A stretch of 64,000 bases of DNA from Pseudeuparius sepicola. Lineage: Eukaryota > Arthropoda > Insecta > Coleoptera > Anthribidae. Below, in pieces: positions 12,258 to 22,923 of the stretch; within the stretch, counting starts at the first letter, position 1, and each line of letters begins with the position of its first letter. The stretch spans positions 70,577,949 through 70,641,948 of the forward strand of contig OY987298.1 of assembly GCA_963920635.1 (NCBI GenBank), in the 5' to 3' direction. The position numbers and the translations under genes are program-made. The notes below the pieces were generated by a model. It made no database searches and was not told the origin of the DNA. It saw only the letters and a list, made by a program, of their open reading frames with translations.

Positions 12258-12370
12258 GCCTTCCGACTCGGGGAACATTCGTCCTGAGGCCAGCCAATAG
12301 TTCAACGCTAACTTGTCGACATATTCCTGGTTAACCTCATTAGGATGCTTTCTGTGCAGCGGCTTCTCCA
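12258..12370 (-). pseudogene. Displaced endonuclease-proximal block inside the RT region of Dong copy 2
   Basis: This block encodes GKPL..HPNEVNQE..DKLA-like sequence (here KPLHRKHPNEVNQEYVDKLA). In copy 3 the equivalent is at about 17072-17186, between the RT thumb and the CCHC finger. In copy 2 it is missing from that position (11284-11290) and appears instead in the RT palm, replacing about 170 bp that correspond to copy 3 positions 18175-18345. The element is therefore internally shuffled. Confidence 0.7.
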
Positions 12371-12826
12371 TTCACATCCGCTCGCAGTAAGCATATATTC
12401 GCTGCGTAAGGCAAGATGTAATTATTTTGTACAGCGTAGGCAGGCAGGTTATTGGGCGGTACTTGGCAGGGTTATCTGTATTCCACTGGTCTTTTGGTAA
12501 CAGGTACGTTGCACCCACAATTAAAGTAGTTAGCCGCTCATGCGTGCACCACAATTTCTTAATCCAATAGTTTTGGAGATTTTCTGGACCTGGTGCCTTT
12601 CAGTTGTGGAAATTCTTGATGGCATTGGAGACCTCATCGGTTGTGAATTGCTCATGTTGCATCTGGCTATAGTTCCAGCTGATCTCACGTTGATTTCTCC
12701 AGAAACCGTCAACCTGTTCTCTGCTAGGGTGACTCGTATTTGTGGCATCAGCGCTAGAATTCAAAGTACGGTAGAAACCTTTTTCTGATCATTCCAAGAG
12801 TTTGTTGTCTTGTTTCCTGTTGTTAC

Positions 12827-15245
12827 AGGGAATGTCATTTTACTGGGTGATTTTAATTGTTCACACTTTGTCCACTCAGATAATTCAGACAGAAAAGTCA
12901 ATGCAGTTCATGGCCTGTTAAGTTTTCTTAACATGCGCCAATTCAATGGCGTTCTCAATGGAATGAATAGATTGCTTGATTTGGTCATATCTAACTTTAA
13001 CTGTGCTGTGTCAAGGGACAATGCGCCTCTGGTACCTGAGGAAGCACTATATCATCCAGCATTGGAAATAAGTATTGAAGACCTTGCTCATAAACTGGAG
13101 GCCTTTCCTTCACGCAACGATGATAGTTCCTATAATTTTCGCAAGGCTAATTATCCTGATCTTTATCAGGCTTTTCTTCAGGCAGACTGGTCCTTCTTGG
13201 ATGGTATTAATGATGTCAATCAGGCAGTAAATAGTTTTTATAGTTATATAAACCGAATTTTTGACAAGTGTGTTCCCAAGTTCAAAAATTTCAGCCATAA
13301 ATACCCATCCTGGTACACTGCCGAAATAATTAGTACTATAAAACTGAAGGCAAAGGTTTTTAAGAAATATAAAGCAAATAGGAATAATGTATTTCTCGAT
13401 GAGTTCAGAAGATTGAGGTTATTGGTAAAACAACTTATCTCAGTTGCATATCACCGTTATTTAGAGCAAGTCCAGGCATCTGTTTCGTTTGATCCTCAGA
13501 GTTTTTGGGCATTTGTACACTCTAAGAATAATTCAACGAGGATACCTGGTGAGATGAGACTTAATGACGTAACTTTTGACTCCCCTACAGGTATAGTTGA
13601 TGGTTTTGCAAGTTACTTTGAGAGCGTGTTTGTTGTGCCACATGTTGGTGGCACCGGACGTGGGGACTTTGTGTTGGGCGACTCTTCCAGTATCGATTTT
13701 GCAGGCATTACGGAGCGGGAAATAATTATTGCATCATCGAAATTGAAAAATAAGTTAACTTCCGGTCCGGACTCTATTCCCTCCTTTCTTGTTAAAGACT
13801 GCATTGGTGTTCTTTCGGCTCCACTACTTACATTGTTTAATTTAGCTACTAGCAGCAACACCTTCCCTGACATTTGGAAGATGTCAAGGGTGTGCCCGGT
13901 TTTGAAGTCTGGTGATCCTTCTGATGTGCGAAATTATCGGCCTATATCTATTTTGTCGAACTTTGCCAAGGGTTTTGAAGTCGTTTTGTATAACAGAATT
14001 TATCCATCTGTACGCAATGTCCTTTCCCCACATCAACATGGATTTCTGTCAAAGAGATCCACTGTCACGAATTTAACATGCTTCACTCAATTTGTAGCGA
14101 GCCGTCTTGACAAACAAAAGCAAGTTGATGTAATATACACTGATTTTGCGAAAGCGTTCGATAGACTTGATCATGGTATACTCATAGAGAAGATTAATAT
14201 GTATGGTCTTAATTCCTCTGCATTGGCCTTGTTGTGCAATTACCTTGATCAGCGTAAACAGTCTGTTTTCTATAACGGATTTCACTCGTTTGAATATACT
14301 CCAAAATCAGGTGTCCCACAGGGCTCGAATCTGGGACCCTTATTGTTTCTCTTGTTTGTTGATGATATTGCGAACTCGCTCAGTTGTGGTAGAGTGCTAT
14401 TTGCTGATGATCTAAAATTATATGCCGAGGTTAATACCATTGAGGATTGCATACACTTACAGCTTGATCTTGATCGTATTCATCAGTGGTGCAACGAAAA
14501 CCGGCTTCACTTGAATATTGCTAAATGTAAAGTCTTGAGCTATACTAAAAAACAATCGACTTTGGCACACAACTATAGTGTTTCCGGATGTGCTCTTTCT
14601 CGTTGCGATTCAGTGAAGGATTTAGGTGTCATTTTTGACTCAAAGTTGTCGTTTGTCGACCATATTTCATGGAAGGTTACCCAGGCCTCTAAGGCATATG
14701 GCTTCATAGTAAGAAATTGTCGTACTTTCACACAATTCAGTCCTTTGTTAGTCTTGTTCTCAGCTTTTGTTCGCTCTAAACTTGAATATGCCTCAATCAT
14801 ATGGTGTCCATTTTATAGATGCCATAAAGTAGCCATTGAACGCGTACAGAAAAAGTTTCTAAAATTTTTGGCTTTTAGGGTAGACGGAATATATCCCGCG
14901 ATGGGTACTCCATATGTTGAGCTAACAACTAGGTTTCAGATTCAGTCCTTAGATTTGAGAAGGAAATGTGCAGCACTGAAGTTTTTGCATAAGATTCTGC
15001 ATAACGAGATAGATGCATGTGATCTCGTCTCTCAAATTAATTTTTATGTTCCATCTATCATTAGAACTCGCAACTCAAACACTTTTTATTGTGATAGAGC
15101 GAGAACAAATTTATTTTTTAGAACACCTTTGTTTTTAATGTGTGATAACTTTAATAAGCTGAGTGAACACTGTGATATTAATTTTCATAATCTGAATGTA
15201 ATTCTAAGAGAGGCTGCTGATAATTTAGACAACTTCACTTTTTAA
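12827..15245 (+). CDS. LINE ORF2: endonuclease end plus intact reverse transcriptase
   Basis: The frame is open for about 806 codons within the element; the host Dong sequence supplies a few codons upstream from 12810, so that start is accidental. In order: the GDFN block of an APE-type endonuclease (about 12840), a connector with KYPSWYT, then RT motifs SGPDSIPSFLVK (about 13770), RNYRPISILS (about 13930), YTDFAKAFDRLDH (about 14140), SGVPQGSNLGPLLFLLFVDD (about 14305) and the catalytic FADDLKLY (about 14400). A thumb and C-terminal region follow to the stop at 15243-15245. No frameshift or stop occurs, so the insertion is relatively recent. The endonuclease lacks its N-terminal half, so the copy should not be autonomous. 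Jockey or I-like is the best fit; the exact clade is open. Confidence 0.85.
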
Positions 15246-15504
15246 ACTTTTTCTGTGTTCTGTGTATACACCATAATTATTTGCCTTTTTTCACTGTAAT
15301 GTTTTGTCACTTATATCCGGGTTTTTATATTACTTTTTTATATTGCTTCTTTATCCTGCTTTCTTTATGTAGTCTTTTATGTATAGTTTATTAGTACCTA
15401 ATATGCATATGTGATTATCTTACTCTTTATTATATACTTGTCCTGTAAATGGGGGTTACCTGTTGGGCAATAAATGCTATATTATTATTATTATTATATT
15501 ATTA
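12827..15504 (+). mobile_element. 5'-truncated Jockey/I-superfamily LINE inserted in Dong copy 2
   Basis: The insert begins after TTGTTAC of the Dong sequence (12826) and ends in an ATT-rich tail at 15481-15504, after which Dong sequence resumes with TTACTAGCC. A TTAC duplication (12823-12826 and 15505-15508) is compatible with a short target-site duplication. A poly(A)-type signal AATAAA lies at 15469 just before the tail. The element is missing most of its endonuclease and any ORF1, the usual result of 5' truncation during reverse transcription. Confidence 0.82.
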
Positions 15505-16240
15505 TTACTAGCCTTGTATCTTCTCAGACGCCTTGCGAAAACAGAAAGTTTTGGTCTTAATGTATCAAGACATTGTTGAGCAGTGATGTTCACAGAGTCA
15601 TGCTGAGAATGCATTTGGGTGTGGCTCATTATTGCCTGCACCGCCTGCATCTTTCTAGTTTTAACTCCTCTGATATATTCCTTACTTGTCCTATGTCTTT
15701 ACGGAGACTCTCGATCTTCTGATTTAGTCGCATCTCCCATTGAGCCATTTGTGGTTCTGGTCTTGCACGATTTAACTCTTGGGCCGTTCGAATCTTGGCT
15801 CCCATTACATTGATGATTGCCGTTGCGGCACAGTAGATTAACATGTGCATATGTTCTAATGTTGGTGCCACTGAAACATAGTTAGGTAAAATTCTGGTGT
15901 TCATAATATCGAGCATGATTGCAAGTTTCCTTTTAGAATTTAATCTTGGTAGCGGTGGTCTGCTCAGTGCGTCTGTGCCTTCGTATCGCAATACTGCCCT
16001 TGTCAGCTGTGTGTCTAGGCTTTCAAAGTGTTCTTCGTTAACTGATCCCCGATTCTCAGTTGTTCGTCCCCCCGTTTCGGCTTCTTGTTGTGGTCCAGGT
16101 ACTTGAATTTCCCAATTCTCAGTTGTTCGTTCTGCCATTCCGGCTTCTTGTTGTGGTCTAGGCACTTGAATTTCCCTGTTGTTGTTGTCCATGTCTATGT
16201 GTTCGCCATGGATCTCTAGCTTAACTTCCCGTTTAATAGC

Positions 16241-16259
16241 TTTGATATATATTATTATC
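16241..16259. repeat. Short AT/TTA tract between Dong copies 2 and 3
   Basis: TTTGATATATATTATTAT separates the truncated 5' side of copy 2 from the 3' terminus of copy 3 (CTCGACTTAGCC). It repeats the arrangement at 10456-10473. Confidence 0.65.
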
Positions 16260-16376
16260 TCGACTTAGCCAAAAGGCATTCGCACTCCCTCTACGGGGAA
16301 CATTCACTCAGATCCCGGGTATCCCGGATACCAAAAGGATCTGGCTCGGACGAGACCCTTGCCATGTTATCGGGCC

Positions 16377-18110
16377 TTAGGTGACATTGATGTTGTTGGA
16401 CGTTCCTGCACTCCCCATGAATTTCCTGACGGTTCGGGCTGTTGCAAGTAGTACCGCTTTCTGCATGGACCTGTAAAGACTATCAGTTAGACCCAGCTCC
16501 TTGATGTTTCTCAGCAAACTTTTTGGTATAACACCAGTTGTTGACATGATGATTGGAATCGTCTGGATGTTCTCCATTTCCCATTGCCTTCTAATTCGTT
16601 CTTCTAAATCTCTGTACTTCGCGATCTTCTCGACTTGCTTCACACGCAGGTTGTTGTTGTTCGGGATGGCCACATCAATCAGAGTTGTCTGCCTAGAAAT
16701 TTTATCAACTATTATAAGGTCCGGTCTGTTATGGGCAACTCGTTGATCTGTCAGAACTGTACGATCCCAGTACATCTTGTAGTTTCTGTTCTCAAGAACA
16801 GGCTCAGGTGTGTAGTTGTAATATGGGACCCTCTCTGCCTGCACAAGCAGCAGCTTTTCCGCCAGTTCCTGGTGCAAGATCTTGGCAACCGAATCGTGTC
16901 GTTCCTTATATTCCGTTGATGCGAACATCTGACTTCCTCCTGTTATGTGCTGGATTGTTTCTGAAGTTGGGCACCCGTATCTGCATCTGTCATCCACTAC
17001 CGATGCATCTCCTACAATGAATTTTAGGTAGTTGCGAGTTGGTATAACCTGATCTTGTATGGCCAGTAGGAAGCCTTCAGTCTCGGGGAACATTCGTCCC
17101 GAGGTCAGCCAATAGTTCGACGCTAACTTGTCGACATGTTCCTGGTTAACCTCATTAGGATGCCTCCCGTGCAGCGGCTTCCCCAACCACCTCTGTAGTT
17201 TATCGTTGTCGGTTCGGTGGTGATTTTGACGCTCGTGTTCCGTCAGACGTAGCGGTGTTGAGACGTCTGCTCCGCATATAGCCCTATGTAGTGTGGAGCT
17301 GTTGGCCTGCCTGTAGAAATAATTACGCAGATTTAATATTTGTTGGTCCAATTGCTTGCTGAGATCTGCCAATCCTCTTCCTCCTAGTTGACGTGGCAGA
17401 GTTGTTCTTTCTACGGCGCTACGGGGATGATGTTTATGAGCTTTTGTCAGTAGTGTCCTAACTTTTCGTTGCAGGTTGTTGATGTCAGTGTTGGTCCAAT
17501 TCACTATTCCGAACGAATAGCTGAGTACAGAGCACGCATACGTATTCAGGGCCTTAAACAAATTCCTGCTGTTAAGATCAGTTCGCACTACTTGTCTTAC
17601 TCTCTTGATGAATTCATTCGTTAAATCAGTCTTCATTGTTCGATGGTCTATCCTTTGAGCTTGTTTCATCCCGAGATACTTGTATGTATCTCCCTTGCTC
17701 ATTGCTTCGATCTCCTGGCCGTCCTGCATCTCGTGTGCGCTTTGTTCGAGCTTTCCCCGGATGATATTAAGGGTGCGGCACTTGTCCAGTCCAAACAGCA
17801 TTCCGATGTCCCTGGAGAACTCCTCTACAATTTTAAGCATTTGCGTTAGTTGGTTTTTGGTTGCGGCGATCAGTTTTAAATCATCCATATATAATAGGTG
17901 ATTCAACTTGATCGCTTCTGCGTTGTTGCTTTTGATAGCGAAGCCGTATTTTGTAGAGTTCAACCGATGTGATAGAGGGTTCATCGCCATGCAGAACCAC
18001 AGTGGACTGAGTGAATCTCCTTGGAAAATCCCTCTTCGGATGTTGATTGTGTCGGTCTCGATGTTACTGTCTGCGGTTCTGAGTTGTATCTTAGTGCGCC
18101 AGGTTGTCAT
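16377..18110 (-). pseudogene. Dong copy 3 protein, C-terminal half (RT palm, finger, RLE nuclease)
   Basis: The 577-codon frame continues the same protein after the frameshift. It has IRRGIFQGDSLSPLWFCMA, then the catalytic YMDDLKLIAA (about 17870-17895), a thumb, and a Cys/His finger RCRYGCPTSETIQH (about 16945-16990). The C-terminal restriction-like endonuclease has PDLIIVDK and TLIDVAIP. The stop is at 16377. Apart from the upstream shift I see no internal stop, so decay is mild. Such enzymes nick the target DNA and use the 3' end to prime reverse transcription. Confidence 0.82.
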
Positions 18111-18157
18111 AACGTGTTCTAAAAAGGAAACTGTATGATGATCTATTTTATAAAGCT

Positions 18158-19987
18158 TTAAGATACCTGTGAGCCATCGTGAGGTACGGAATCAAATGCT
18201 TTTTTGTAGTCCACATAAGCCATGTGGAGGTTTCGTTGCTTGGAATGAGCCTGGTTGCAGATGACAGAGTCTATGATGAGTTGCTCTTTGCATCCCATTG
18301 CGCCCTTCGAGCAGCCCTTCTGCTGCATTGCAATGATGTTGTTCCGCTCGCAGTGAGCATATATTCGCTGCGTAAGGCAAGATGTGATTATCTTGTACAG
18401 CGTAGGCAAGCAGGTTATTGGGCGGTACTTGGCAGGGTTATCCGTATTCCGCTGGTCTTTTGGTAACAGGTAGGTTGCACCCTGTGTAAGAAACAATGGC
18501 ATTTTCAGAGGATCGAGCAAGACTTCATTAATTAAGGTAGTTATCTGTTCATGCGTGCACCACAACTTCTTAATCCAATAATTTTGGAGATGATCTGGAC
18601 CTGGTGCCTTCCAGTTGTGGGAATTCTTGATGACATCGGAGACCTCAGCGGTTGTGAATTGCTCGTGTTGCATCTGGCTATAGTTCCGGCCCATCTCGCG
18701 TTCTTCGCTGATCCAGCTTGCACTGACATTGTATGGACCTGGTGTGGCAAGTTGATTTCTCCAGAAACCGTCGACCTGTTCTCTGCTAGGGTAACTCGCA
18801 TTTGTGGCATCGGCGCTAGAATTAAAAGCACGGTAGAAACCCTTTTCTGATCGTTCAAAGAGTTTGTTGTCTCGTTTCCTGTTGTTACTAGCCTTGTATC
18901 TCCTCAGACGCCCTGCGAAAACAGAAAGTTTTTGTTTTAATGTGTCAAGACATTGTTGAGCAGTGATGTTCGCGGGGTCATGCCGAGAATGCATTTGGGT
19001 GCGGCTCATTATTGCCTGCACCGCCCTCTGGATCCTTCTAGTTCTAACTCCTCTGATATATTCCGTCACTTGTCCTATGTCTTTACGGAGACTCTCGATC
19101 TTTCGATTTAGTCGCATTTCCCATTGAGCCATTCGTGGTTCTGGTCTTGCACGATTCAACTCTTGGGCCGTTCGGATCTTGGCACCCATTACAGTGGTGA
19201 CTGCCGTTGCGGCACAGTAGATTAACATGTGCATACGTTCTAATGTTGGTGTCACTGAAACATAGTTTGGTAAAATTCGTGTGTTCATAAGATCGAGCAC
19301 GATCGCAAGTTTCCTGGAAGAATTTAATCTGGGTAGCGGTGGCCTGCTCAGTGGGTCTGTGCCTTCGTATCGCAATACTGCCTGTCTCATATGTGCGTTT
19401 AAGCCTTCAAAATGTTCTTCGTTAACCGATTCCAGACTCTCGGTTGTTGGTTCTACCGTTTCGGCTTCTAGTTGTTGTCCAGGCGCTTGAAGTTCCCCAT
19501 TGTTGTTGTTGTCATCTATGGCTATGTGTTCGCCGTGGATCTCTAGCTCAACTTCCCGTTTGATAGCGTTAAGTCGCGTTTCTGGAATTCGGTTATTTCT
19601 TAGAATAGTTCGATACTGATCTGACACTCTTTGTTCAGACACTTGCATGTGTGGAAACTCCCTGCAGAACTCGGCATGCAGTTGTTGTCGGTAGCCGATC
19701 ATCTCTTGTCCTAAGTTTGTCACCCTGTAAAAAATACGCATAATCGATTCATTCATGGACACAGTCCATTTCATGCGTCGTCGTTGTAATCCCGCCTCTG
19801 TGAACGCTGGCTGAAGTTCCCGCGCAGCACCTTCGGTGGGTGGAACCCTAGTTCTCGTTTGGCTCCCATGTTGTAGATGTTCGTGTTGTTGTTGGGCTGT
19901 AGCTGTTTGTGCAACAGGGGCCCGCCTCATCAGCGCCCTGTCACCGACGTCCCGCTCGCTGTCATGTCCAGCGCCGGCTCCAGACAT
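18158..19987 (-). pseudogene. Dong copy 3 protein, N-terminal half (Myb-like region and RT fingers)
   Basis: The frame stays open about 20 codons upstream through the repeat tract, but the element-specific protein starts MSGAGAGHDS at the tract boundary. Next comes a region with RRMKWTVSMNES, AEFCREFPHMQ and SDQYRTILRNN, resembling a Myb-type DNA-binding helix bundle. A variable linker (EEHFEGLNAHM, RPPLPRLNS) leads to the RT start with NWKAPGPDHLQNYWIKK (about 18570-18610), QGATYLLPKDQ, KYRPITCLPTLYKI, and YKKAFDSVPH, where the first catalytic Asp of the palm is expected (about 18190-18215). Right after this the frame shifts by one base and stops. The remaining RT is in the next frame. Confidence 0.82.
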
Positions 19988-20000
19988 TATTATTATTATT
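19986..20000. repeat. ATT-repeat tract at the 5' end of Dong copy 3
   Basis: Five ATT units (AAT on the minus strand) directly precede the element's first codons. On the minus strand the run AATAATAAT passes straight into ATGTCTGGAG, so the start codon overlaps the tract. Confidence 0.8.
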
Positions 20001-20120
20001 GATGAACCCAATAAGGGGAAATAACTGTGGTAGTCTCGTTCCTCCATTAACTTTTCTTTCTCCTAAATTATATTTATTATATTTAAGTAACTGTATTCAA
20101 AACTTTCCTATTTGTTTTAG

Positions 20121-20263
20121 AAATGAAGATGGGTGGAAGTTACATAGTTACAAAGATAATAAATACTTCTTTAGCACGCTTTGGGAGACAATAGTGCTTG
20201 TTGTAACAGTGGAAGCCGAAACTGGGCGAGTATGTGATGTTAGTAATATGAGTACACTTTCAG
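20121..20263 (+). CDS. KNL1 (Spc105R): Candidate KNL1 exon, first part of C-terminal RWD domain
   Basis: A 143-bp exon lies between CTATTTGTTTTAG (acceptor, ends 20120) and TTTCAG|GTGAGT (donor 20264). It enters with one base, matching the two bases left by exon 3694-6474, and leaves with one base. The peptide begins NEDGWKLHSYKDNKYFF and continues STLWETIVLVVTV, the alternating beta pattern expected for the first strands of an RWD fold as in the KNL1 C-terminus that binds the Mis12 complex. It has none of the codon decay of the neighbouring transposons. The Dong cluster ends only 120 bp upstream. Assignment to KNL1 depends on the phase match and fold pattern. Confidence 0.68.
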
Positions 20264-20705
20264 GTGAGTTCCTCTATTAAATACAGCAATGATATCAGTA
20301 TCGGGAACATATTATATACTGTGTTTTTTATATCCAGTGCCTAATTTTTGTAAAGTTGCCAATGAAGGATGAAATAGAGTTTTTAGGTGATAGCTTTAGT
20401 GGTCTGGGTTGCAAAACAAAAACAGTGTATTATTTAATCAAAAATTTGATGGCATAAAACATGTTTATTTAAGACGTAGTTTCCATGATGAGTAAGCATA
20501 TTATTTTCTGATATAACATACAAAGTGTCTACTTCTATAACCGTACAAATCCGTATAATCTTTACTTTGGAGATGTTTGCCCGATTTTCTTTGATTGAAA
20601 GATCTTCAAAAACTTATTCTGACTTTCCTACCATTGTCAAAATGCAAATCCAGAGCCATCTTTGATTTTTTATACTCTCAATTTTCACTAAAACCACGTA
20701 CAATT
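20264..20705. other. Intron sequence, no gene recognised
   Basis: AT-rich intron 2 sequence between the RWD exon and the Penelope-like element. I see no repeat boundary or coding frame. Confidence 0.5.
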
Positions 20706-21135
20706 TTTTTTACTTCAATTCAACGCCTGTCAGTATGAACCAATAAAATGACACGATTTTTGAAATATTAACCAACCAAATAAATAGAAAGTTGAATTTA
20801 TTATCTTCTTCAAATTCCATCATGAAATCTATATTCGGATGTAAGTTATTAACAAAATTGAAAATCTTGTCAACATCATCCGAGTTGCCATTAACAAAAC
20901 CTAAACAATCGTCCACATAATGTGCCTAAAAACAGATTTTATCAGTTCATTGGTTGTTTAATACAAAATTGTTTTCCAGATCGTTCATAAAAACTTCGGC
21001 TAGCAAAGGAGAAAAGAGGAGAACCCATCGACAAGCCATCCTCACAAAACAGATAAAAACAGTTTCTATCTGACCATGATTCTCGAAATTTACGTATATC
21101 CAATCCGTTACTGCCTTGGCTATATGGTCTCCCAA
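20706..21135 (-). pseudogene. Penelope-like RT palm fragment (inverted copy)
   Basis: Two frames (20947-21135 and 20710-20916) carry SPLLAEVFMNDLE and then, across a shift, HYVDDCLGFVNG with the catalytic YVDD, followed by DDVDKIFNFVNNLHPNIDF and MEFEEDN. It retains the YVDD that the plus-strand copy has lost. Sequence decay is otherwise similar in both. Confidence 0.75.
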
Positions 21136-21169
21136 AAATTCATAAAATTAATATATCCCTGTAAGACCA

Positions 21170-21952
21170 GTGGTCTCTTTTGTTGATACACCGGCATTTT
21201 TGTTGACTCGTTTTCTTAACATTTTAATTAAAGATTTGACCAAATTTGATCCAACCAATTCCATTGAAAACACCTCACAACTCATTAATAAGTTGAACAA
21301 TTTTACCCAATTTAATACTAATAGTTTTATTATGGTATCTTTTGATGTTTCCAACCTTTTAACGTCGATCTCTTGCAACGAGAAAGTAAATTTGATATCT
21401 AATATGTTAAACAGCAAAGGCGTGGCTCCTGATATCATACTTAATTCGAGTGAATTGAGTAACCTTGCCCTGGAACCGAACTTTTTTGTTTTCAACGAGA
21501 ATTTGTTCGTTGCGAGGAAGGCTTGTCGATGGGTTCTCCTCTTTCTCCTTTGCTAGCTGAAGTTTTTATGAATATCTGGAAAACAATTTTATATTAAACA
21601 ACCAATCAACTGATAAAATCTGTTTTTGGGCACGTTATGTGTTTGTTTAGTTTGTGTTAATTGTAACTCGGATAATGTTGACAGGATTTTCAATTTTGTT
21701 AATAACTTACATCCGAATTTAGATTTCACGATGGAATTTGAAGAAGATAATAAATTATGCTTTCTAGATTTAACTATTTCCAAAGACATTAATAGTGTGT
21801 TTCGGAAGCCAACCCAAATTGTTCTTGCTATACATGCCACTTCTTATCGTCCAGGTCATCATAACTTTTCAGCCTTTAAGAGTTACCTACATACAGATTG
21901 TCCAGTATACCTTTGTCATCAGGTAATTTTGAGAAGGAATGTTCTACAATAG
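21170..21952 (+). pseudogene. Penelope-like reverse transcriptase (broken)
   Basis: The frame 21170-21556 encodes an RT start with NKLNNFTQF and SFDVSNLLTSI, matching the conserved FDV..LFT.I block around the first catalytic Asp, and ends near KACRWVLL, where the reading frame of the G(L/M)SMGSPLSP motif is lost. The frame 21626-21952 continues with DNVDRIFNFVNNLHPNLDF and MEFEEDNKLCFLDLTI. At the catalytic site (about 21635) the sequence reads through TATGTG then TTTG, about five bases short of the inverted copy, so the two aspartates of YVDD are deleted. Confidence 0.75.
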
Positions 21953-22428
21953 AATCAATTGCAGTCAATAATGGTTATAGTAAAGATATCGTACCTAAGT
22001 TGATTATGAGACGAGAACATAATATTCTTAGAAAAAAAGCGTATTCTATAACAACACCTGAAACCAATGATAATTTTAAAAAATATTTTTCGTTACCATA
22101 TATCGGCATTTTTTCACAAAAGATTTCTAGTATAATCTAGAGACATTCACAGGCTACAAAAATTTCTTTTAAGCCTACAAATTCTGTCGTCTCTGTTTTA
22201 ACTAAGAACAAGGACAAACTAAGCAGTTTACAGAAGAATTTGAATTACAGTGATTGCACTGCAGCTTATGTAGGGCAAACGAGACGATCTTTGGGAGTCA
22301 GGATTAAAGAACATATTTCTAAACCTAATATGTCAGCCTTCGGACATCACCTTAGATTCAATCAACACAGTTTTTCTCCAACAACTAATTTTCAGGTGTT
22401 ACATAATATTCGTTTTAGTGGTTTATAA
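21898..22428 (+). pseudogene. Penelope-like linker and GIY-YIG endonuclease
   Basis: The frame 21898-22140 is the RT-nuclease linker, ending FSLPYIGIFSQKI. The frame 22240-22428 reads NYSDCTAAYVGQTRRSLGVR and then IKEH, matching the conserved C..C...YVGQT.R.L..R..EH core of GIY-YIG nucleases in Penelope-like elements. The segment that should carry the first half of the motif (VYKI-C) is damaged. A stop at 22138-22140 separates linker and nuclease. Confidence 0.78.
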
Positions 22429-22430
22429 TT

Positions 22431-22923
22431 AGATCTCATGGAAGAATTAGAGATCAAGGTTAAAAAATGAGAATAATCATCTTTGCTTAAATAATCAGAT
22501 TAACTTTTGCTTCAATTTCAAACCAATTTGTGTTACTATTTAAAAATTTTAAATTCTAAAATATTCTTAAATATCTACGTTTCTCTTTACCCACACTTAG
22601 TTGTTTGTATGGTTGCATACACTTGTTCGGTAGTGTCGGTGGTTCGTTAATTTCTTTGTTCGGATTTGATCTTGATGTATTGTGAGTGGCAAAGGGCAAT
22701 TTGTTTTTCTGCTGTTGACTAGTATGTTCAATTCTTGTGTATTTTTCTCTGTATTTTGACAAGTGAGTGTGTTTTCATCCCCAAAATTCGGTCTTATATA
22801 AGATTATTTGTCTTAGATAAGTACTATTTACATAATTTTATTGTTGGCACTTGTAAAATTTTTTGGTGAGCCCCTGAATATGCCGCAAGGCGAAAGCCGG
22901 CTTGGATTTTAATTTACAATATA
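22431..22923. other. No gene recognised
   Basis: Intronic AT-rich sequence between the Penelope-like element and the hairpin element. Short frames on either strand are uninformative. Confidence 0.45.

Larger units (their letters stand above)
10474..16240 (-). mobile_element. R4/Dong-like LINE, copy 2, split by another LINE
   Basis: Two parts, 10474-12826 and 15505-16240, are continuous with copy 3 once the plus-strand LINE between them is taken out. The 3' untranslated end (10474-10590) is complete. Frames on the minus strand cover the restriction-like endonuclease and CCHC finger (10592-11311), RT thumb (11205-11693), RT palm with YMDDLKLMA (11736-12164), RT fingers (12372-12554) and part of the N-terminal region (15629-16192). 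The copy is broken by frameshifts, a loss of about 50 bp near 12515, and a rearranged block at 12258-12370. Its 5' end is missing: the sequence stops at about 16240 against a short AT/TTA tract. Confidence 0.82.
16260..19987 (-). mobile_element. R4/Dong-like LINE, copy 3, apparently full length
   Basis: About 3.7 kb, read leftwards from an ATT-repeat tract (19986-20000) to a 3' end CTCGACTTAGCCAAAAGG next to a short TTA tract. One long coding region is broken once, at about 18170, by a single-base loss relative to copy 1. Gene order is N-terminal Myb-like region, RT, thumb, CCHC finger, restriction-like endonuclease, then an untranslated 3' end of about 115 bp. This is the R2/R4/Dong type of LINE with a C-terminal RLE and no APE endonuclease. 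Confidence 0.85.
20706..22430 (+). mobile_element. Penelope-like element with inverted partial copy
   Basis: A plus-strand body (21170-22430) encodes an RT and a GIY-YIG-type endonuclease typical of Penelope-like elements. It is preceded head to head by an inverted, 5'-lacking piece on the minus strand (20706-21135) homologous to the RT palm at 21500-21790. Inverted and partial tandem copies are a known habit of Penelope-like elements. Both parts are broken by stops and indels. Confidence 0.78.

Noticed and set aside
16501..20024. Plus-strand frames across the Dong copies
   Set aside because: Antisense shadows; the minus strand carries the RT and endonuclease motifs.
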